Positions 52,608 through 62,172 are shown, counted from the stretch's first letter. The stretch: 64,000 nucleotides of DNA from Paenibacillaceae bacterium GAS479 (GCA_900105225.1 LT629764.1:3988501-4052500); one strand, 5' to 3'. Numbers and translations are program-made. Notes: a model not told the origin generated them from the sequence alone.

Positions 52608-53198
52608 ATGGCTCAGCGGATAGCCACAGAGTATGTAAACGCCAAACTGCAATTGACCCGTGAAGAGATGACCCGTTTTTACCGTTTTATCAAGGAGCAG
52701 CAAGTGCGCTTTAGCGTCATGGTGCTTGATAACGGCAGCCAAGAGGCGGTTCTCGAAGACAGCGCAGGGAGGGAAAAAGTCCGCTTTGTATTCCAACAAG
52801 AGGATGACCGCTTCATATGCCAATGGTCCTGCCGAATTACTGGGCCAGCACTGACCAACGTCATGCGCAAAGTTGTTTCGGCATTCAAGGGCGATGCGGT
52901 TGTCAACAGAATCTACAGCCATTATACGATGATTTATCATTATCAGGCCGGTGCCGTGCAGCGCATCGTTGAGCAGACTGCCAAGGGAGACCGCCTTGTG
53001 TTCCAGTTTAAGGACACGCTAGGCGAGCTGGAGCGGACCTTCCATATGAAATCGGTGGAAGGCGAGATTGAGTGGTTGAAGAGAGCCGTCAATCGACTGT
53101 TGGATCAACGGCTGGTTGCTTCTACGGAGCAAGCTAAACAGGAAGTTGATCAACAGCTAGCGGAGTTATCCAACCGACTGTTCGCCTTGGAAGCTTAA
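52608..53198 (+). CDS. Conserved-looking hypothetical protein between engB and speD
   Basis: A 196-residue soluble protein I do not recognise. Residues 1-60 contain helix plus strand (LTREEMTRFYRFIKEQQVRFSVMVLDNGSQEAVLED), a beta-rich middle follows (KVRFVFQQEDDRFICQWSCRITGPALTNVMRKVVSAFKGDAVVNRIYSHYTMIYHYQ), and the C-terminus is a helix or coiled coil (QAKQEVDQQLAELSNRLFALEA). ATG 52608 has TGAGGAGA upstream. A TATAAT at 52559-52564 may be its -10 box. Confidence 0.65.
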   Translation: MAQRIATEYVNAKLQLTREEMTRFYRFIKEQQVRFSVMVLDNGSQEAVLEDSAGREKVRFVFQQEDDRFICQWSCRITGPALTNVMRKVVSAFKGDAVVNRIYSHYTMIYHYQAGAVQRIVEQTAKGDRLVFQFKDTLGELERTFHMKSVEGEIEWLKRAVNRLLDQRLVASTEQAKQEVDQQLAELSNRLFALEA

Positions 53199-53240
53199 GC
53201 CCGCTTTAAACTTAATTAGACTTAATTGATTTAATCATTG

Positions 53241-53268
53241 AACCGCCTCTTCGGAGGCGGTTTCTTTC
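53241..53268 (+). terminator. Terminator after the 52608 gene
   Basis: AACCGCCTC (53241-53249), TTCG loop, GAGGCGGTT (53254-53262), then TCTTT. Confidence 0.9.
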
Positions 53269-53414
53269 ATAATTAGGGGTGTGGCGCTCGCTGCAACTGG
53301 GATTTGTGAAAAATGCTGATCAACGGGGCCGAGGCGCCGCCCGATTTACCGAAAAAAAGGTTGCAATTAAGTGGTATAGATGTTATTTTTAATTTCGTTG
53401 AAAAAAACCCAATA

Positions 53415-53527
53415 TAGGAACCAGGATTCACTCAGGACATGGATATGTTGCGAGAGAGAGTTATCCCTCGGGAAGTGAATGACGTAGGTCCTAGCGGATG
53501 AAATTTCTAATCATTTTATTCCTAGGA
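53415..53527 (+). ncRNA. Candidate structured cis-regulatory leader of speD
   Basis: Nested helices: TAGGAACC (53415-53422) with GGTCCTA (53487-53493, one bulged A); ATTCACT (53426-53432) with AGTGAAT (53474-53480); and inside ACAT/ATGT (53437-53448) and CGAG/CTCG (53451-53470), or alternatively GGATA/TATCC. TCCTAG (53489-53494), the 3' strand of the outer helix, can instead pair with CTAGGA (53522-53527) touching the speD ribosome binding site. I do not recognise it as a known riboswitch class. Confidence 0.45.
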
Positions 53528-53542
53528 AGGGGGAACCGGAAG

Positions 53543-53941
53543 ATGGAATACTCAACTTTCGGAAGACATGTTGCGGTTGATGCTTGGGGAGTAGATTTCG
53601 AACTCATTAACAATGCAGAGTTTCTGCAAGCCCACATGGTAGAGGCGGCAGAAGCATGCGGCGCATCTGTACTCTCAGTTCAAGCCCAGCAATTCGAGCC
53701 ACAAGGCGCAACGGTACTGGTGCTCTTGTCAGAGAGTCATCTCTCGATTCACACGTATCCAGAAAGAGGCTTTGCCGCGCTTGATTGTTACACTTGCGGC
53801 GAGACGGTGGATCCGCAGCTGGCGATTGATTATATGCTCGCTGTTCTCAAACCTAAAACGACTCACGCCAAGAAGCTTATCCGCGGCATGGGAGAGCTTC
53901 AGGTAGTAGAACCGGAAATGAAAGCAACTGAACTGGTTTAA
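53543..53941 (+). CDS. speD: S-adenosylmethionine decarboxylase proenzyme
   Basis: A 132-residue proenzyme of the small prokaryotic class that makes decarboxylated SAM for spermidine synthesis. LLSESHLSIHTYPE near residues 61-74 is the self-cleavage site; Ser65 should become the pyruvoyl group. DCYTCG supplies the catalytic Cys. ATG 53543 follows AAGGGGGAA. No spermidine synthase is adjacent. Position between engB and hemA is an insertion relative to Bacillus order. Confidence 0.95.
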   Translation: MEYSTFGRHVAVDAWGVDFELINNAEFLQAHMVEAAEACGASVLSVQAQQFEPQGATVLVLLSESHLSIHTYPERGFAALDCYTCGETVDPQLAIDYMLAVLKPKTTHAKKLIRGMGELQVVEPEMKATELV

Positions 53942-53958
53942 TAACCGGGACTCTTTAC

Positions 53959-53993
53959 AAATAACCATGGAGCGCTCCATGGTTATTTTTTTT
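53959..53993 (+). terminator. Terminator after speD
   Basis: A perfect palindrome, AAATAACCATGGAGC and its complement (53959-53988), then a run of T residues. Confidence 0.9.
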
Positions 53994-54136
53994 AGCCTGT
54001 GACATATTCCAACTGTGGAATAGAAAGCCAAAACGCAGTCAACACTATTTCATAGACCATACATGAAGGCTGTCCAGCACCGGAAAATGCCTTCAACAAT
54101 CCGTCATAAATCGCTTAAATCGGTCTTGTCGAACTA

Positions 54137-54145
54137 TGCTATACT
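54137..54145 (+). promoter_or_regulatory. Extended -10 promoter of the hem cluster
   Basis: TGC-TATACT, 65 bases before the hemA start; no clear -35. Confidence 0.55.
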
Positions 54146-54210
54146 AGTGAACGAACCTTTTGTACGCTTTTTTTGTTTGGAATTTTCTTGTGGAGGGGCG
54201 GTGATGTCAC

Positions 54211-55578
54211 ATGCATATTGTTGTGGTCGGTCTCAATTATCGGACATCTCCAGTTGAGGTGCGCGAAAACTTCGCGATCTCGGACGAGGAACTGCCGCGC
54301 GCAGTAGAAGCGCTCAAGGCGACCCCAAGCATTCTTGAATGTGTCATCGTCGCGACCTGCAACCGAACGGAAATTTATGCGGTCGTTGACCGGCATCAAC
54401 TCTGCGCCCACCATATCCGTACGTTCATGGAGCAGTGGTTCCGTTTGCCGCGGCAGGAATTTACAAATCATTTATATATGTACGAAGACGATCGGGCCAT
54501 CGAGCATCTATTCCGCGTTACGAGCGGTCTCGACTCTATGGTTATCGGTGAGACGCAGATTCTGGGACAGGTTCGTAGCGCATGGCTGCTTTCCCAGCAG
54601 AAGCGGGCCACCGGTACGATTTTCAACATGTTGTTCAAACAGGCGGTTACGCTCGCCAAAACAGCTCACTCCGAAACGTCGATCGGCGAGTCCGCCGTGT
54701 CGGTAAGTTATGCGGCAGTTGAGCTTGGCAAGCGTATTTTCGGCCAATTCAATCGCAAGACGGTAATGATTATCGGAGCGGGTAAGATGAGCGAACTTAC
54801 TGCCAAGCATTTGTATGCAAACGGTGCTGACCGTGTGCTTGTCGTCAATCGTACCTTCGAGCGAGCTTCGGAGCTTGCCGATAAGTTCAACGGCATTCCA
54901 TGCTCGATGGAAGAGGCGGAGCGTAGGCTGCACGAAGCCGATATTATTATCAGCTCTACGGGGGCTTCCCGTTATGTACTGCGTCGCGATCAGGTCGCTG
55001 CTGCTATGCAGCGCCGCCGTTCACGGCCGATGTTCATGATCGATATCGCAGTTCCGCGCGATCTGGATCCGGCAATTGCTTCGGTGGACAATGTGTTCCT
55101 TTATGATATTGACGACCTGGAGGGAATTGTGGAAATGAATCTGGAGCATCGCCGCCAAGAGGCGGAAAAGATAGAAACCATGATTGCTTCCACACTGGAC
55201 GAGTTCCACCAGTGGTACCGCACGCTTGGTGTCGTACCGCTTATTCGTTCCCTCCAGGAGAAGGCGGATGATATTCATCGTCAGACGATGGACAGTCTGT
55301 CCAAAAAACTGCCTGGCTTGGATGAGCGAGAGCTCAAGGTTATTCAAAAGCTGACCAAGAGCATGTTAAATCAAATGGTTCAAGATCCGATCCACGGCAT
55401 CAAAGAGCTTGCAGGCGAGAAAAAAGCGGACGAGGCAATGGAATTATTCGCTAAGCTGTTTGACCTGCAGGAGCAGCCCTCGGAACCAAAAGGCGCAGCC
55501 AAAGGGGATACTCTATCTGCCAAATCAGGCAGCGTACAACCTCTAGCCAAGTCTACTCTCGCGGTCGCAACTCCTTAA
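54211..55578 (+). CDS. hemA: Glutamyl-tRNA reductase
   Basis: A 455-residue enzyme that reduces glutamyl-tRNA to glutamate-1-semialdehyde, the first committed step of tetrapyrrole synthesis. HIVVVGLNYRTSPVEVRE opens it; Cys50 in VIVATCNRTEIYAV is the catalytic nucleophile. MIIGAGKMSELTAKHL near residue 190 binds NADPH, and the C-terminal dimerisation helix precedes a Ser/Lys/Ala-rich tail of about 30 residues. GGAGGGG lies upstream at some distance. First gene of the hem cluster. Confidence 0.97.
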   Translation: MHIVVVGLNYRTSPVEVRENFAISDEELPRAVEALKATPSILECVIVATCNRTEIYAVVDRHQLCAHHIRTFMEQWFRLPRQEFTNHLYMYEDDRAIEHLFRVTSGLDSMVIGETQILGQVRSAWLLSQQKRATGTIFNMLFKQAVTLAKTAHSETSIGESAVSVSYAAVELGKRIFGQFNRKTVMIIGAGKMSELTAKHLYANGADRVLVVNRTFERASELADKFNGIPCSMEEAERRLHEADIIISSTGASRYVLRRDQVAAAMQRRRSRPMFMIDIAVPRDLDPAIASVDNVFLYDIDDLEGIVEMNLEHRRQEAEKIETMIASTLDEFHQWYRTLGVVPLIRSLQEKADDIHRQTMDSLSKKLPGLDERELKVIQKLTKSMLNQMVQDPIHGIKELAGEKKADEAMELFAKLFDLQEQPSEPKGAAKGDTLSAKSGSVQPLAKSTLAVATP

Positions 55579-55634
55579 GTATTGTTGACCGCATCGAGGT
55601 CCAGCCCTGCATCTTTAGCGGACAGGAGGGCGCC

Positions 55635-56456
55635 ATGGATACCACATATTGGTTATATGATATGATTTTGTATATATACGCCCTGGGCCTTCTGTTTTAC
55701 TTCTCTGACTTCGTGGATGCGAACCGGAGAGCGAAGCGGATGGGTGCAGGGCTGCTTGTGTTCGTATGGATGCTACAGACAGGCTTTGTACTGAGTCGGA
55801 TCTGGAAGCATATGGACATGTCGCTGTTTTCGCGATTTGAATATTGGCTAGGCGTGTCCTGGCTATTACTTACCGCATCTCTAGTTATAAGCCGCTTTTT
55901 CCGGATCGAATTTATCGTTTTTCTCGTCAATCTGATCGGTTTCAGCGTTCTGGCGCTCAATTTATTCAGCAATCCGAGCTCTGAAATTCCGCTCGAGCCG
56001 TGGAAGCTGGCCCAAGAGCTGCTTATTTTACATATCAGCCTTGTGCTTTGTTCCTTCGCGGTGTTGGCGATCGCGGCCGTATTTTCCGGCATGTACCTGT
56101 TTCTCCACAGCAGGCTTAAGTCTCGCAAATGGAGCCGCTCTATGGCCAGGCTGCCGAGTCTAGATCAGCTTGACCGCTTTTCCTATCGGCTTGTGTTGAT
56201 TGGTGTGCCGCTGCTAGCCCTGTCCTTATCCGTTGCTGTTTCCTCGGTCATTGTGGAAGATCGTTTAAATTATCTGCTGGACTGGAAAGTAATCACTTCT
56301 TTCGGAGCATTGATCATGTACGCATTTTATCTGTTCAAAAGAGTTGTGCAGCATAAGCCGGGCATGGAGGCAGCGCGTTGGAATCTGATCTGCTTCGCGC
56401 TTCTCGTTTTGAATACGTTGATTAATCCGGCTTCGAATTTTCATCGCTGGTCCTGA
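55635..56456 (+). CDS. hemX: HemX/CcsA-family membrane protein
   Basis: A 273-residue protein with about eight membrane segments of the cytochrome c assembly family. LLFYFSDFVDANRRAKRMGAGLL and HISLVLCSFAVLAIAAVFSGMYLFLHSRLKSRKWS resemble HemX of Bacillus, which lies at this position and lowers HemA levels. A regulatory role on glutamyl-tRNA reductase is inferred from synteny. ACAGGAGGGCG precedes the ATG. Confidence 0.9.
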   Translation: MDTTYWLYDMILYIYALGLLFYFSDFVDANRRAKRMGAGLLVFVWMLQTGFVLSRIWKHMDMSLFSRFEYWLGVSWLLLTASLVISRFFRIEFIVFLVNLIGFSVLALNLFSNPSSEIPLEPWKLAQELLILHISLVLCSFAVLAIAAVFSGMYLFLHSRLKSRKWSRSMARLPSLDQLDRFSYRLVLIGVPLLALSLSVAVSSVIVEDRLNYLLDWKVITSFGALIMYAFYLFKRVVQHKPGMEAARWNLICFALLVLNTLINPASNFHRWS

Positions 56457-56480
56457 AGCTTGTGCTAGGAGGTCGCCTTG

Positions 56481-57143
56481 ATGAATGGTTATCCCGTGGT
56501 GCTTCGCTTAAAGGGCAGGCGTTGTTTGATTGCGGGTGGAGGGCCGATTGCCGAGCGTAAGGCGCTAGGCTTGCTGGACGGAGGAGCGGATCAATTGACC
56601 GCGATCAGTCTATCTTTCACACCGCAGCTATTGCAGTTGGCTAATGAGGGGCGGCTTGAGCTGATCCAGAGAGAGTATCAGTCCGGAGACGCTGGAGGAC
56701 AATTCCTGATCATTGCCGCTACAGGAGATATTGCTATTAATCGGCAAATTGGGCTTGAGGCAGAGGAAGCAGGCGCGCTGTTCAACGATGCGTCGAACGC
56801 AGAGCTCAGTGCTTTTGCGACCTCGGCTACAGTTCGACAAGGCAATCTGCTTCTGTCGGTCAACACAGGAGGCCAAGCACCGGCGCTCGCAGCCGTACTG
56901 CGCGAGGAACTGGCGCAGCTTTACGGCAGTTCGCGGTACGCGGAAGCGACTGCCCTGTTGGGCGAGCTGCGCCACTCGCTCGCCGCTGAGGAACGGCCGG
57001 CGGCCGAGCGTCGGGAGCTGCTTCGCCTCGAGGCACGGCGACTGGCCCACTGGGCTGCCGCTGATCGGCAGCGTCAAGCAGAGCAGGATGGAACGCTGAT
57101 GAGGGATTATTTTAAACCGGCTAAGGAAGGCTTGGATGAATAA
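56481..57143 (+). CDS. Precorrin-2 dehydrogenase / sirohydrochlorin ferrochelatase family
   Basis: A 220-residue NAD-binding protein of the SirC/Met8/CysG-N type. VVLRLKGRRCLIAGGGPIAERKALGLLDGGA near residues 5-35 is the Rossmann start, and FNDASNAELSAFATSATVRQGNLLLSVNTGGQAPALAAVLREEL carries the active-site Asp and family motif. It oxidises precorrin-2 on the way to sirohaem; chelatase activity is uncertain. ATG 56481 lies 8 bases after AGGAGG. Its presence within the hem cluster links uroporphyrinogen III methylation by CobA to sirohaem. Confidence 0.88.
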   Translation: MNGYPVVLRLKGRRCLIAGGGPIAERKALGLLDGGADQLTAISLSFTPQLLQLANEGRLELIQREYQSGDAGGQFLIIAATGDIAINRQIGLEAEEAGALFNDASNAELSAFATSATVRQGNLLLSVNTGGQAPALAAVLREELAQLYGSSRYAEATALLGELRHSLAAEERPAAERRELLRLEARRLAHWAAADRQRQAEQDGTLMRDYFKPAKEGLDE

Positions 57144-57173
57144 AAGTTCTCATAACTAGGAGGGAGCGACAAC

Positions 57174-58136
57174 ATGGGGCATAATTCGACGGGCGGGCGC
57201 GTGATCGTTGTCGGCACACGCCAAAGCGCACTTGCACTTACCCAGACCGGTCATGTCATCGATGCGCTTAAGCAGCTATGCGAGCTGCATGGTCTCAGCC
57301 ATACATTCGAGATTCGCAAAATAGTGACCAAGGGAGATCGGATTCTCGATGTCAGCTTGTCCAAGGTTGGAGGCAAGGGACTGTTCGTCAAGGAAATCGA
57401 GCAGGCATTGCTAGACGGGGAGATCGATTTGGCTGTGCACAGCATGAAAGACATGCCTTCCGAGCTACCGGATGGTCTGTTGAACGGTGCGGTGCCAAAA
57501 CGCGAGGATCCACGGGACTGCCTTATTACTCGCAGCGGCGGCGGAATCGAAGACTTGCCGAGAGGGGCTTCGGTTGGGACGAGCAGTCTGCGGCGGGCGA
57601 GCCAGCTCAAGGCTTACCGTCCAGATTTGGAAATCCGCTCGATTCGCGGCAATATCGATTCTCGCATCCGCAAGCTGGAGACGGAAGGTCTGGATGCGAT
57701 CGTTTTGGCAACTGCAGGCCTGAAGCGGATGGGCTGGGAGGAGCGGATCAGCGCTCCGGTTGGTGTCGATATTTGTATTCCTGCTGTTGGGCAGGGAGCA
57801 CTCGGTATCGAATGTCGCGAAGCGGATGCTGAAGTTCGTGCGCTGCTTGCGTTGCTCAACGATTCGGATACGGAGCAAACAGTTGCGGCCGAGCGGACGT
57901 TTCTCGCAGCGCTCAACGGAGGCTGCCAGATTCCGATCGGCGCTCATGCGGTCATTACCGACCGAGATGACAACGGCCTGACAATCATGCTGACGGGCAT
58001 GGTAGGATCGCCGGATGGTAGTACCATTCTCAAGGAGATCCGCAGCGGACGGGATCCGCAGCAGTTGGGCCTGGAAGTGGCGCAAGCGCTGCGCGACCAA
58101 GGAGCAGACCGCATTTTGGCGGATATCGGAGGCTAA
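57174..58136 (+). CDS. hemC: Porphobilinogen deaminase (hydroxymethylbilane synthase)
   Basis: A 320-residue enzyme that joins four porphobilinogens. VVGTRQSALALTQT opens the domain, VHSMKDMP holds the catalytic Asp region, GTSSLRRASQL the substrate-binding arginines, and Cys251 in NGGCQIPIGAHA binds the dipyrromethane cofactor. AGGAGGGAG precedes the ATG. The cobA/hemD gene follows almost immediately. Confidence 0.97.
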   Translation: MGHNSTGGRVIVVGTRQSALALTQTGHVIDALKQLCELHGLSHTFEIRKIVTKGDRILDVSLSKVGGKGLFVKEIEQALLDGEIDLAVHSMKDMPSELPDGLLNGAVPKREDPRDCLITRSGGGIEDLPRGASVGTSSLRRASQLKAYRPDLEIRSIRGNIDSRIRKLETEGLDAIVLATAGLKRMGWEERISAPVGVDICIPAVGQGALGIECREADAEVRALLALLNDSDTEQTVAAERTFLAALNGGCQIPIGAHAVITDRDDNGLTIMLTGMVGSPDGSTILKEIRSGRDPQQLGLEVAQALRDQGADRILADIGG

Positions 58137-58137
58137 C

Positions 58138-59694
58138 ATGTCGAAGGGGATTGTTTATTTAGTGGGCGCGGGGCCGGGAGACCCTAAGCTCATTACTGTA
58201 CGCGGCATGGAGCTGCTCTCCCGCAGCGATGTAATCGTTTATGACCGGCTGGCAAGCCCGAGATTGCTGCGCAAGCTGAAGCCAGGTGCAGAGAAAATCT
58301 ATGTGGGCAAACTGCCGGACCGCCACACCATGAAGCAAGAAGAGATCAATCAGTTGCTCGTGGACCTTGCTCTGCAAGGTAAAACGGTCACCCGCCTCAA
58401 AGGTGGAGATCCCACTATTTTCGGTCGTGTAGGCGAGGAAGCGGGTTTGCTTGCCGAACACGATATTCCGTTTGAGATCGTACCGGGTATTACTTCGGCG
58501 ATCGCTGTTCCGGCGTATGCAGGCATGCCGGTGACTCATCGCGACCATGCCTCTTCTTTTTCCGTCATAACGGGACATGAGAGCCCTGACAAGCTTGATC
58601 AGGTTATCGATTGGGACAAAGTGACCAACGCGACTGGAACGCTGCTGTTCTTGATGGGCGTCGCCAAAATTGGTTATATAAGCGGTCAGCTCATCAAGCA
58701 TGGCCGCCCCCCGGAGACGCCTGTGGCGCTAGTACGCTGGGGGACGAGACCGGAGCAGCAGACGTTGACCGGGACACTCGGCGACATCGCAGAGAAGGTG
58801 GAGGCGGCTGGCTTCATGCCCCCGGCTGTTATCATCGTCGGCGAAGTCGTCAAGCAGCGCGAAATGCTGCAATGGTACGAAAGCAAGCCGCTTTTTGGAT
58901 GCAGAGTGTTAGTTACTCGCTCGCGTGATCAAGCCAGTACGCTTTCGGATCTGATTGAAGAGATGGGCGGCGAGCCCTGCGAGTATCCGGTGATCGAAAC
59001 GAGAGCTTTATCTGACGCCTCTCTGGCTGCCGTAATGGATGCCGCTCCGTCTTATGACTGGATGTTTTTCACAAGCGTGAACGGAGTCGAGTATTTCTTC
59101 CGCCAGTTGTCGGAAGCGGGTTATGATATTCGTCGTTTCCATCGGGCCCGGATCGCAGCAGTTGGACCCAAAACGAGAGATGCGCTGCAGGCGCGAGGCC
59201 TTCAGGCCGAGACGCTGCCCGGCTCATTCCAGGCGGAGGGCATGCTGGAGCATCTGGCGCCGCTTCTCTTGCCGGGACAGCGCGCGTTGTTTGTACGAGG
59301 CGCGCTGGCGCGTGATACGCTCCTGCAGGATTTTGAGCAACGCGGTATGGAAGCCGACACTTTGACGGTGTATGAGACGCTGCTCCCCGAGCAGCAGGAC
59401 GAGTATGCGCTGGAATGCATTCGCGAAGGGCGCGTCCATGCTATTACTTTTACGAGCTCGTCGACGGTGACCAATCTGCTGGAGATGCTGCGGCGCGCAG
59501 GCGAGCATAATCCTCTGCAATTGCTTGTCGGCTGCGAGATTGCCTGCATCGGCCCCATTACCGCACAGACTGCCCGCGAGGCCGGCCTGGAGCCGACCGT
59601 GCTCTCACAGGAGGCGACGATGGAATCGCTTGCCGCCGCGCTGGCGGAGCGGATGGCACTTCGGCGGCTGAACAGCAGACCGACCGGCCATTAA
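58138..59694 (+). CDS. cobA-hemD: Fused uroporphyrinogen-III C-methyltransferase / uroporphyrinogen-III synthase
   Basis: A 518-residue two-domain protein. Residues 1-250 are the CobA/SUMT methyltransferase (VYLVGAGPGDPKLITVRGMELL, VTRLKGGDPTIFGRVGEEA, TSAIAVPAYAGMPVTHR, LMGVAKI). Residues about 258-518 are HemD (VLVTRSRDQASTLSDLIEEMGGEPCEYPVIE, FTSVNGVEYFF, TFTSSSTVTNL). HemD closes hydroxymethylbilane to uroporphyrinogen III, which CobA methylates twice to precorrin-2. The fusion is common in Paenibacillus and clostridia. ATG 58138 starts one base after the hemC stop. Confidence 0.95.
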   Translation: MSKGIVYLVGAGPGDPKLITVRGMELLSRSDVIVYDRLASPRLLRKLKPGAEKIYVGKLPDRHTMKQEEINQLLVDLALQGKTVTRLKGGDPTIFGRVGEEAGLLAEHDIPFEIVPGITSAIAVPAYAGMPVTHRDHASSFSVITGHESPDKLDQVIDWDKVTNATGTLLFLMGVAKIGYISGQLIKHGRPPETPVALVRWGTRPEQQTLTGTLGDIAEKVEAAGFMPPAVIIVGEVVKQREMLQWYESKPLFGCRVLVTRSRDQASTLSDLIEEMGGEPCEYPVIETRALSDASLAAVMDAAPSYDWMFFTSVNGVEYFFRQLSEAGYDIRRFHRARIAAVGPKTRDALQARGLQAETLPGSFQAEGMLEHLAPLLLPGQRALFVRGALARDTLLQDFEQRGMEADTLTVYETLLPEQQDEYALECIREGRVHAITFTSSSTVTNLLEMLRRAGEHNPLQLLVGCEIACIGPITAQTAREAGLEPTVLSQEATMESLAAALAERMALRRLNSRPTGH

Positions 59695-59711
59695 CGATTT
59701 AGTCCGCATGA

Positions 59712-59745
59712 ACGGCGGCGGCCACTTGCCGCCGTCGTTTTCATT
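59712..59745 (+). terminator. Possible terminator after cobA/hemD
   Basis: ACGGCGGC (59712-59719) pairs with GCCGCCGT (59728-59735), then CGTTTTC. A second small hairpin, AAGCGCC/GGCGCTT (59793-59810), lies before hemB. Confidence 0.55.
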
Positions 59746-59841
59746 AGGCTATTTGAGATGCAATAGAGAATCGAACACTACTCCGTTCCTGCAAGCGCCC
59801 ATCGGCGCTTAGCCTGATATTTTGATAAGGAGGCTGTACCT

Positions 59842-60846
59842 ATGACTTATCCTCTCGTACGTCACCGCCGTCTGCGCCGCACATCCGTGCTGCGCTCCAT
59901 GGTGCGAGAAACGATTCTGACAGCAAGCGACTTCATCTATCCGGTCTATGTTACTCATGGCGAGAACAAGGTGGAGGAAATCTCCTCTATGCCGGGTGTA
60001 TACCGTTATACTTTGGACCGTCTAGAGGCGGAGATCCGCGACATCGTAGCTCACGGTATTCCGTCTATCATGTTGTTCGGCATTCCGGAACATAAGGACG
60101 AGGTTGGAACGTCGGCATATGACAGCAACGGAATCGTGCAGCAAGCGACGCGCCGGATTAAGGAATGGGCGCCGGAGCTGATCGTTATGGCTGATACCTG
60201 TCTTTGCCAATTCACGGATCATGGTCATTGCGGAGTTGTAAAAAAGAACGAGCACACAGGTGAAGCTGAGGTGGACAATGATCCATCGCTTGAGCTGCTT
60301 GTTCGTACTGCGGTATCCCAGGCCCAGGCGGGCGCTGATGTGATCGCTCCTTCCAACATGATGGACGGTTTTGTCACGGGCATCCGCGCCGGGCTGGATA
60401 AAGCGGGTTACAGTGAAATACCGATTCTGTCCTATTCGGTCAAATATGCGTCTGCCTACTATGGTCCTTTCCGTGAGGCGGCGAATTCCGCTCCTCAATA
60501 TGGAGACCGCAAATCGTATCAGATGGACCCGGCGAACTTCCGGGAAGCGCTGCGCGAAGCGGAGTCTGATGTGGCCGAAGGTGCAGACATGCTGATGGTT
60601 AAGCCTGCACTCGCTTATTTGGACGTTGTGCGTGCCTTGAAGGAGAATTTCGATCTTCCGCTTGTTGCTTACAATGTCAGCGGAGAATACGCGATGGTTA
60701 AGGCGGCTGCTGCGAATGGCTGGGTTGATGAGCGTAAAATTGTGCTTGAGACGCTGCTCGGCATGAAGCGTGCTGGAGCGGATTTGATTATAACGTACCA
60801 TGCCAAGGATGCGGCACGGTGGCTGCGGGAGGTGCAGAACGGATGA
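59842..60846 (+). CDS. hemB: Delta-aminolevulinic acid dehydratase (porphobilinogen synthase)
   Basis: A 334-residue enzyme condensing two 5-aminolevulinates to porphobilinogen. [18 protein letters not shown] opens it; [17 protein letters not shown] carries the metal-binding cysteines (zinc type), and the two Schiff-base lysines are in [17 protein letters not shown] and [23 protein letters not shown] precedes the ATG. The stop overlaps the hemL start. Confidence 0.97.
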   Translation: MTYPLVRHRRLRRTSVLRSMVRETILTASDFIYPVYVTHGENKVEEISSMPGVYRYTLDRLEAEIRDIVAHGIPSIMLFGIPEHKDEVGTSAYDSNGIVQQATRRIKEWAPELIVMADTCLCQFTDHGHCGVVKKNEHTGEAEVDNDPSLELLVRTAVSQAQAGADVIAPSNMMDGFVTGIRAGLDKAGYSEIPILSYSVKYASAYYGPFREAANSAPQYGDRKSYQMDPANFREALREAESDVAEGADMLMVKPALAYLDVVRALKENFDLPLVAYNVSGEYAMVKAAAANGWVDERKIVLETLLGMKRAGADLIITYHAKDAARWLREVQNG

Positions 60847-62168
60847 GCGAGCAGGAGCAAGTAAGGAACGAAGCCGCTTTTGGGCGGAAGGACGATGCGC
60901 GGTCCAGCGCTGCTTTTGAGGAGGCTAAGCGCTTCATTCCCGGCGGTGTAAATAGCCCGGTGCGCGCGTTCAAGTCGGTTGGGCTGACACCAGCTTATAT
61001 GGAGCGCGGCGAGGGACCGATTGTATACGACATCGACGGCAACAAGTATATCGACTATATCGGTTCCTGGGGGCCGCTCATTCTCGGTCATGCTCATCCG
61101 GAAGTGGTCGAGGCGATTAAGCGCGCAGCCGAAAAAGGTACCAGCTTCGGCGCGCCGACGCTGATCGAGACTGAAATGGCCAAGCTCGTCTGCGAGCGAG
61201 TGCCTTCCTGCGATATCGTGCGCATGGTCAACAGCGGCACGGAAGCGACGATGAGTGCGCTGCGTCTAGCGCGCGGGTATACGGGCCGCAGCAAGATTTT
61301 GAAATTCGAAGGCTCGTATCATGGTCATGCCGACAGCTTGCTTATCAAAGCGGGTTCTGGCGTTGCTACGCTCGGCTTGCCAGACAGCCCAGGCGTGCCG
61401 GAGACGGTCGCTGCGCATACGATTACCGTTCCTTACAATGATCTGGAATCGGTGGAGCTGGCATTCCAGAAGTTCGGCGAGCAGATTGCCTGCATCATCG
61501 TTGAGCCGATCGCCGGCAATATGGGCGTCGTGCCGCCGCTGCCTGGCTTCTTACAAGGACTGCGCGACGTGACTACGCAGTATGGCAGCCTTTTGATTTT
61601 TGACGAGGTGATGACTGGCTTCCGTGTCCACTACAACTGTGCACAAGGGTTGTATGGCATTACACCGGATTTGACCTGCCTCGGCAAAGTTATCGGCGGC
61701 GGGCTTCCGGTCGGAGCCTATGGCGGACGCCGCGATATTATGGAGCGTATGGCTCCAGCGGGACCGATTTATCAGGCGGGTACGCTTTCGGGCAATCCGC
61801 TAGCGATGGCGGCAGGTTATACAACCCTCAGCCTGATGACGCCACAGACATATGAGCTGCTGGAGCGCCTCTCGGTGCGCTTGCAAGCAGGTTTTGAGGA
61901 CAATGCACGCGAGCTTGGCATACCGGTGACAATCAACCGTGTTGGCTCCATGGTATGTCCGTTCTTCAGCGAGACGCATGTGATCAATTTTGATACGGCT
62001 CAGTCGAGCGATCTCGGACGGTTCCGCGCTTATTTTGGCTCGATGCTCCAGCTTGGAGTGAGCATTGCTCCTTCTCAATATGAAGGCATGTTCGTGTCCG
62101 CAGCACATACGCCGGAGTTGATCGACCGTACGATCGAGGCGAACCGCGAAGCGCTGAGACGTCTGTAA
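60843..62168 (+). CDS. hemL: Glutamate-1-semialdehyde 2,1-aminomutase
   Basis: A 441-residue PLP enzyme that makes 5-aminolevulinate from the HemA product. [19 protein letters not shown] is typical of the N-terminus, [22 protein letters not shown] binds phosphate, and the PLP lysine is in [18 protein letters not shown]. The ATG at 60843 overlaps the hemB stop (ATGA). With hemA and hemB it completes the C5 pathway in this cluster. Confidence 0.97.
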   Translation: MSEQEQVRNEAAFGRKDDARSSAAFEEAKRFIPGGVNSPVRAFKSVGLTPAYMERGEGPIVYDIDGNKYIDYIGSWGPLILGHAHPEVVEAIKRAAEKGTSFGAPTLIETEMAKLVCERVPSCDIVRMVNSGTEATMSALRLARGYTGRSKILKFEGSYHGHADSLLIKAGSGVATLGLPDSPGVPETVAAHTITVPYNDLESVELAFQKFGEQIACIIVEPIAGNMGVVPPLPGFLQGLRDVTTQYGSLLIFDEVMTGFRVHYNCAQGLYGITPDLTCLGKVIGGGLPVGAYGGRRDIMERMAPAGPIYQAGTLSGNPLAMAAGYTTLSLMTPQTYELLERLSVRLQAGFEDNARELGIPVTINRVGSMVCPFFSETHVINFDTAQSSDLGRFRAYFGSMLQLGVSIAPSQYEGMFVSAAHTPELIDRTIEANREALRRL

Positions 62169-62172
62169 CCGC

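Larger units (their letters stand above)
53199..53542 (+). other. Intergenic region before speD (344 bp)
   Basis: Holds the terminator at 53241-53268, an AT-rich promoter region with an extended -10 (TGG-TATAGA, 53372-53380), and then a foldable leader (separate entry) that ends at the speD ribosome binding site. No gene is seen. Confidence 0.65.

Noticed and set aside
59736-59841. T-box or other leader before hemB
   Set aside because: Only a small hairpin is visible; no T-box sequence or specifier structure is present.
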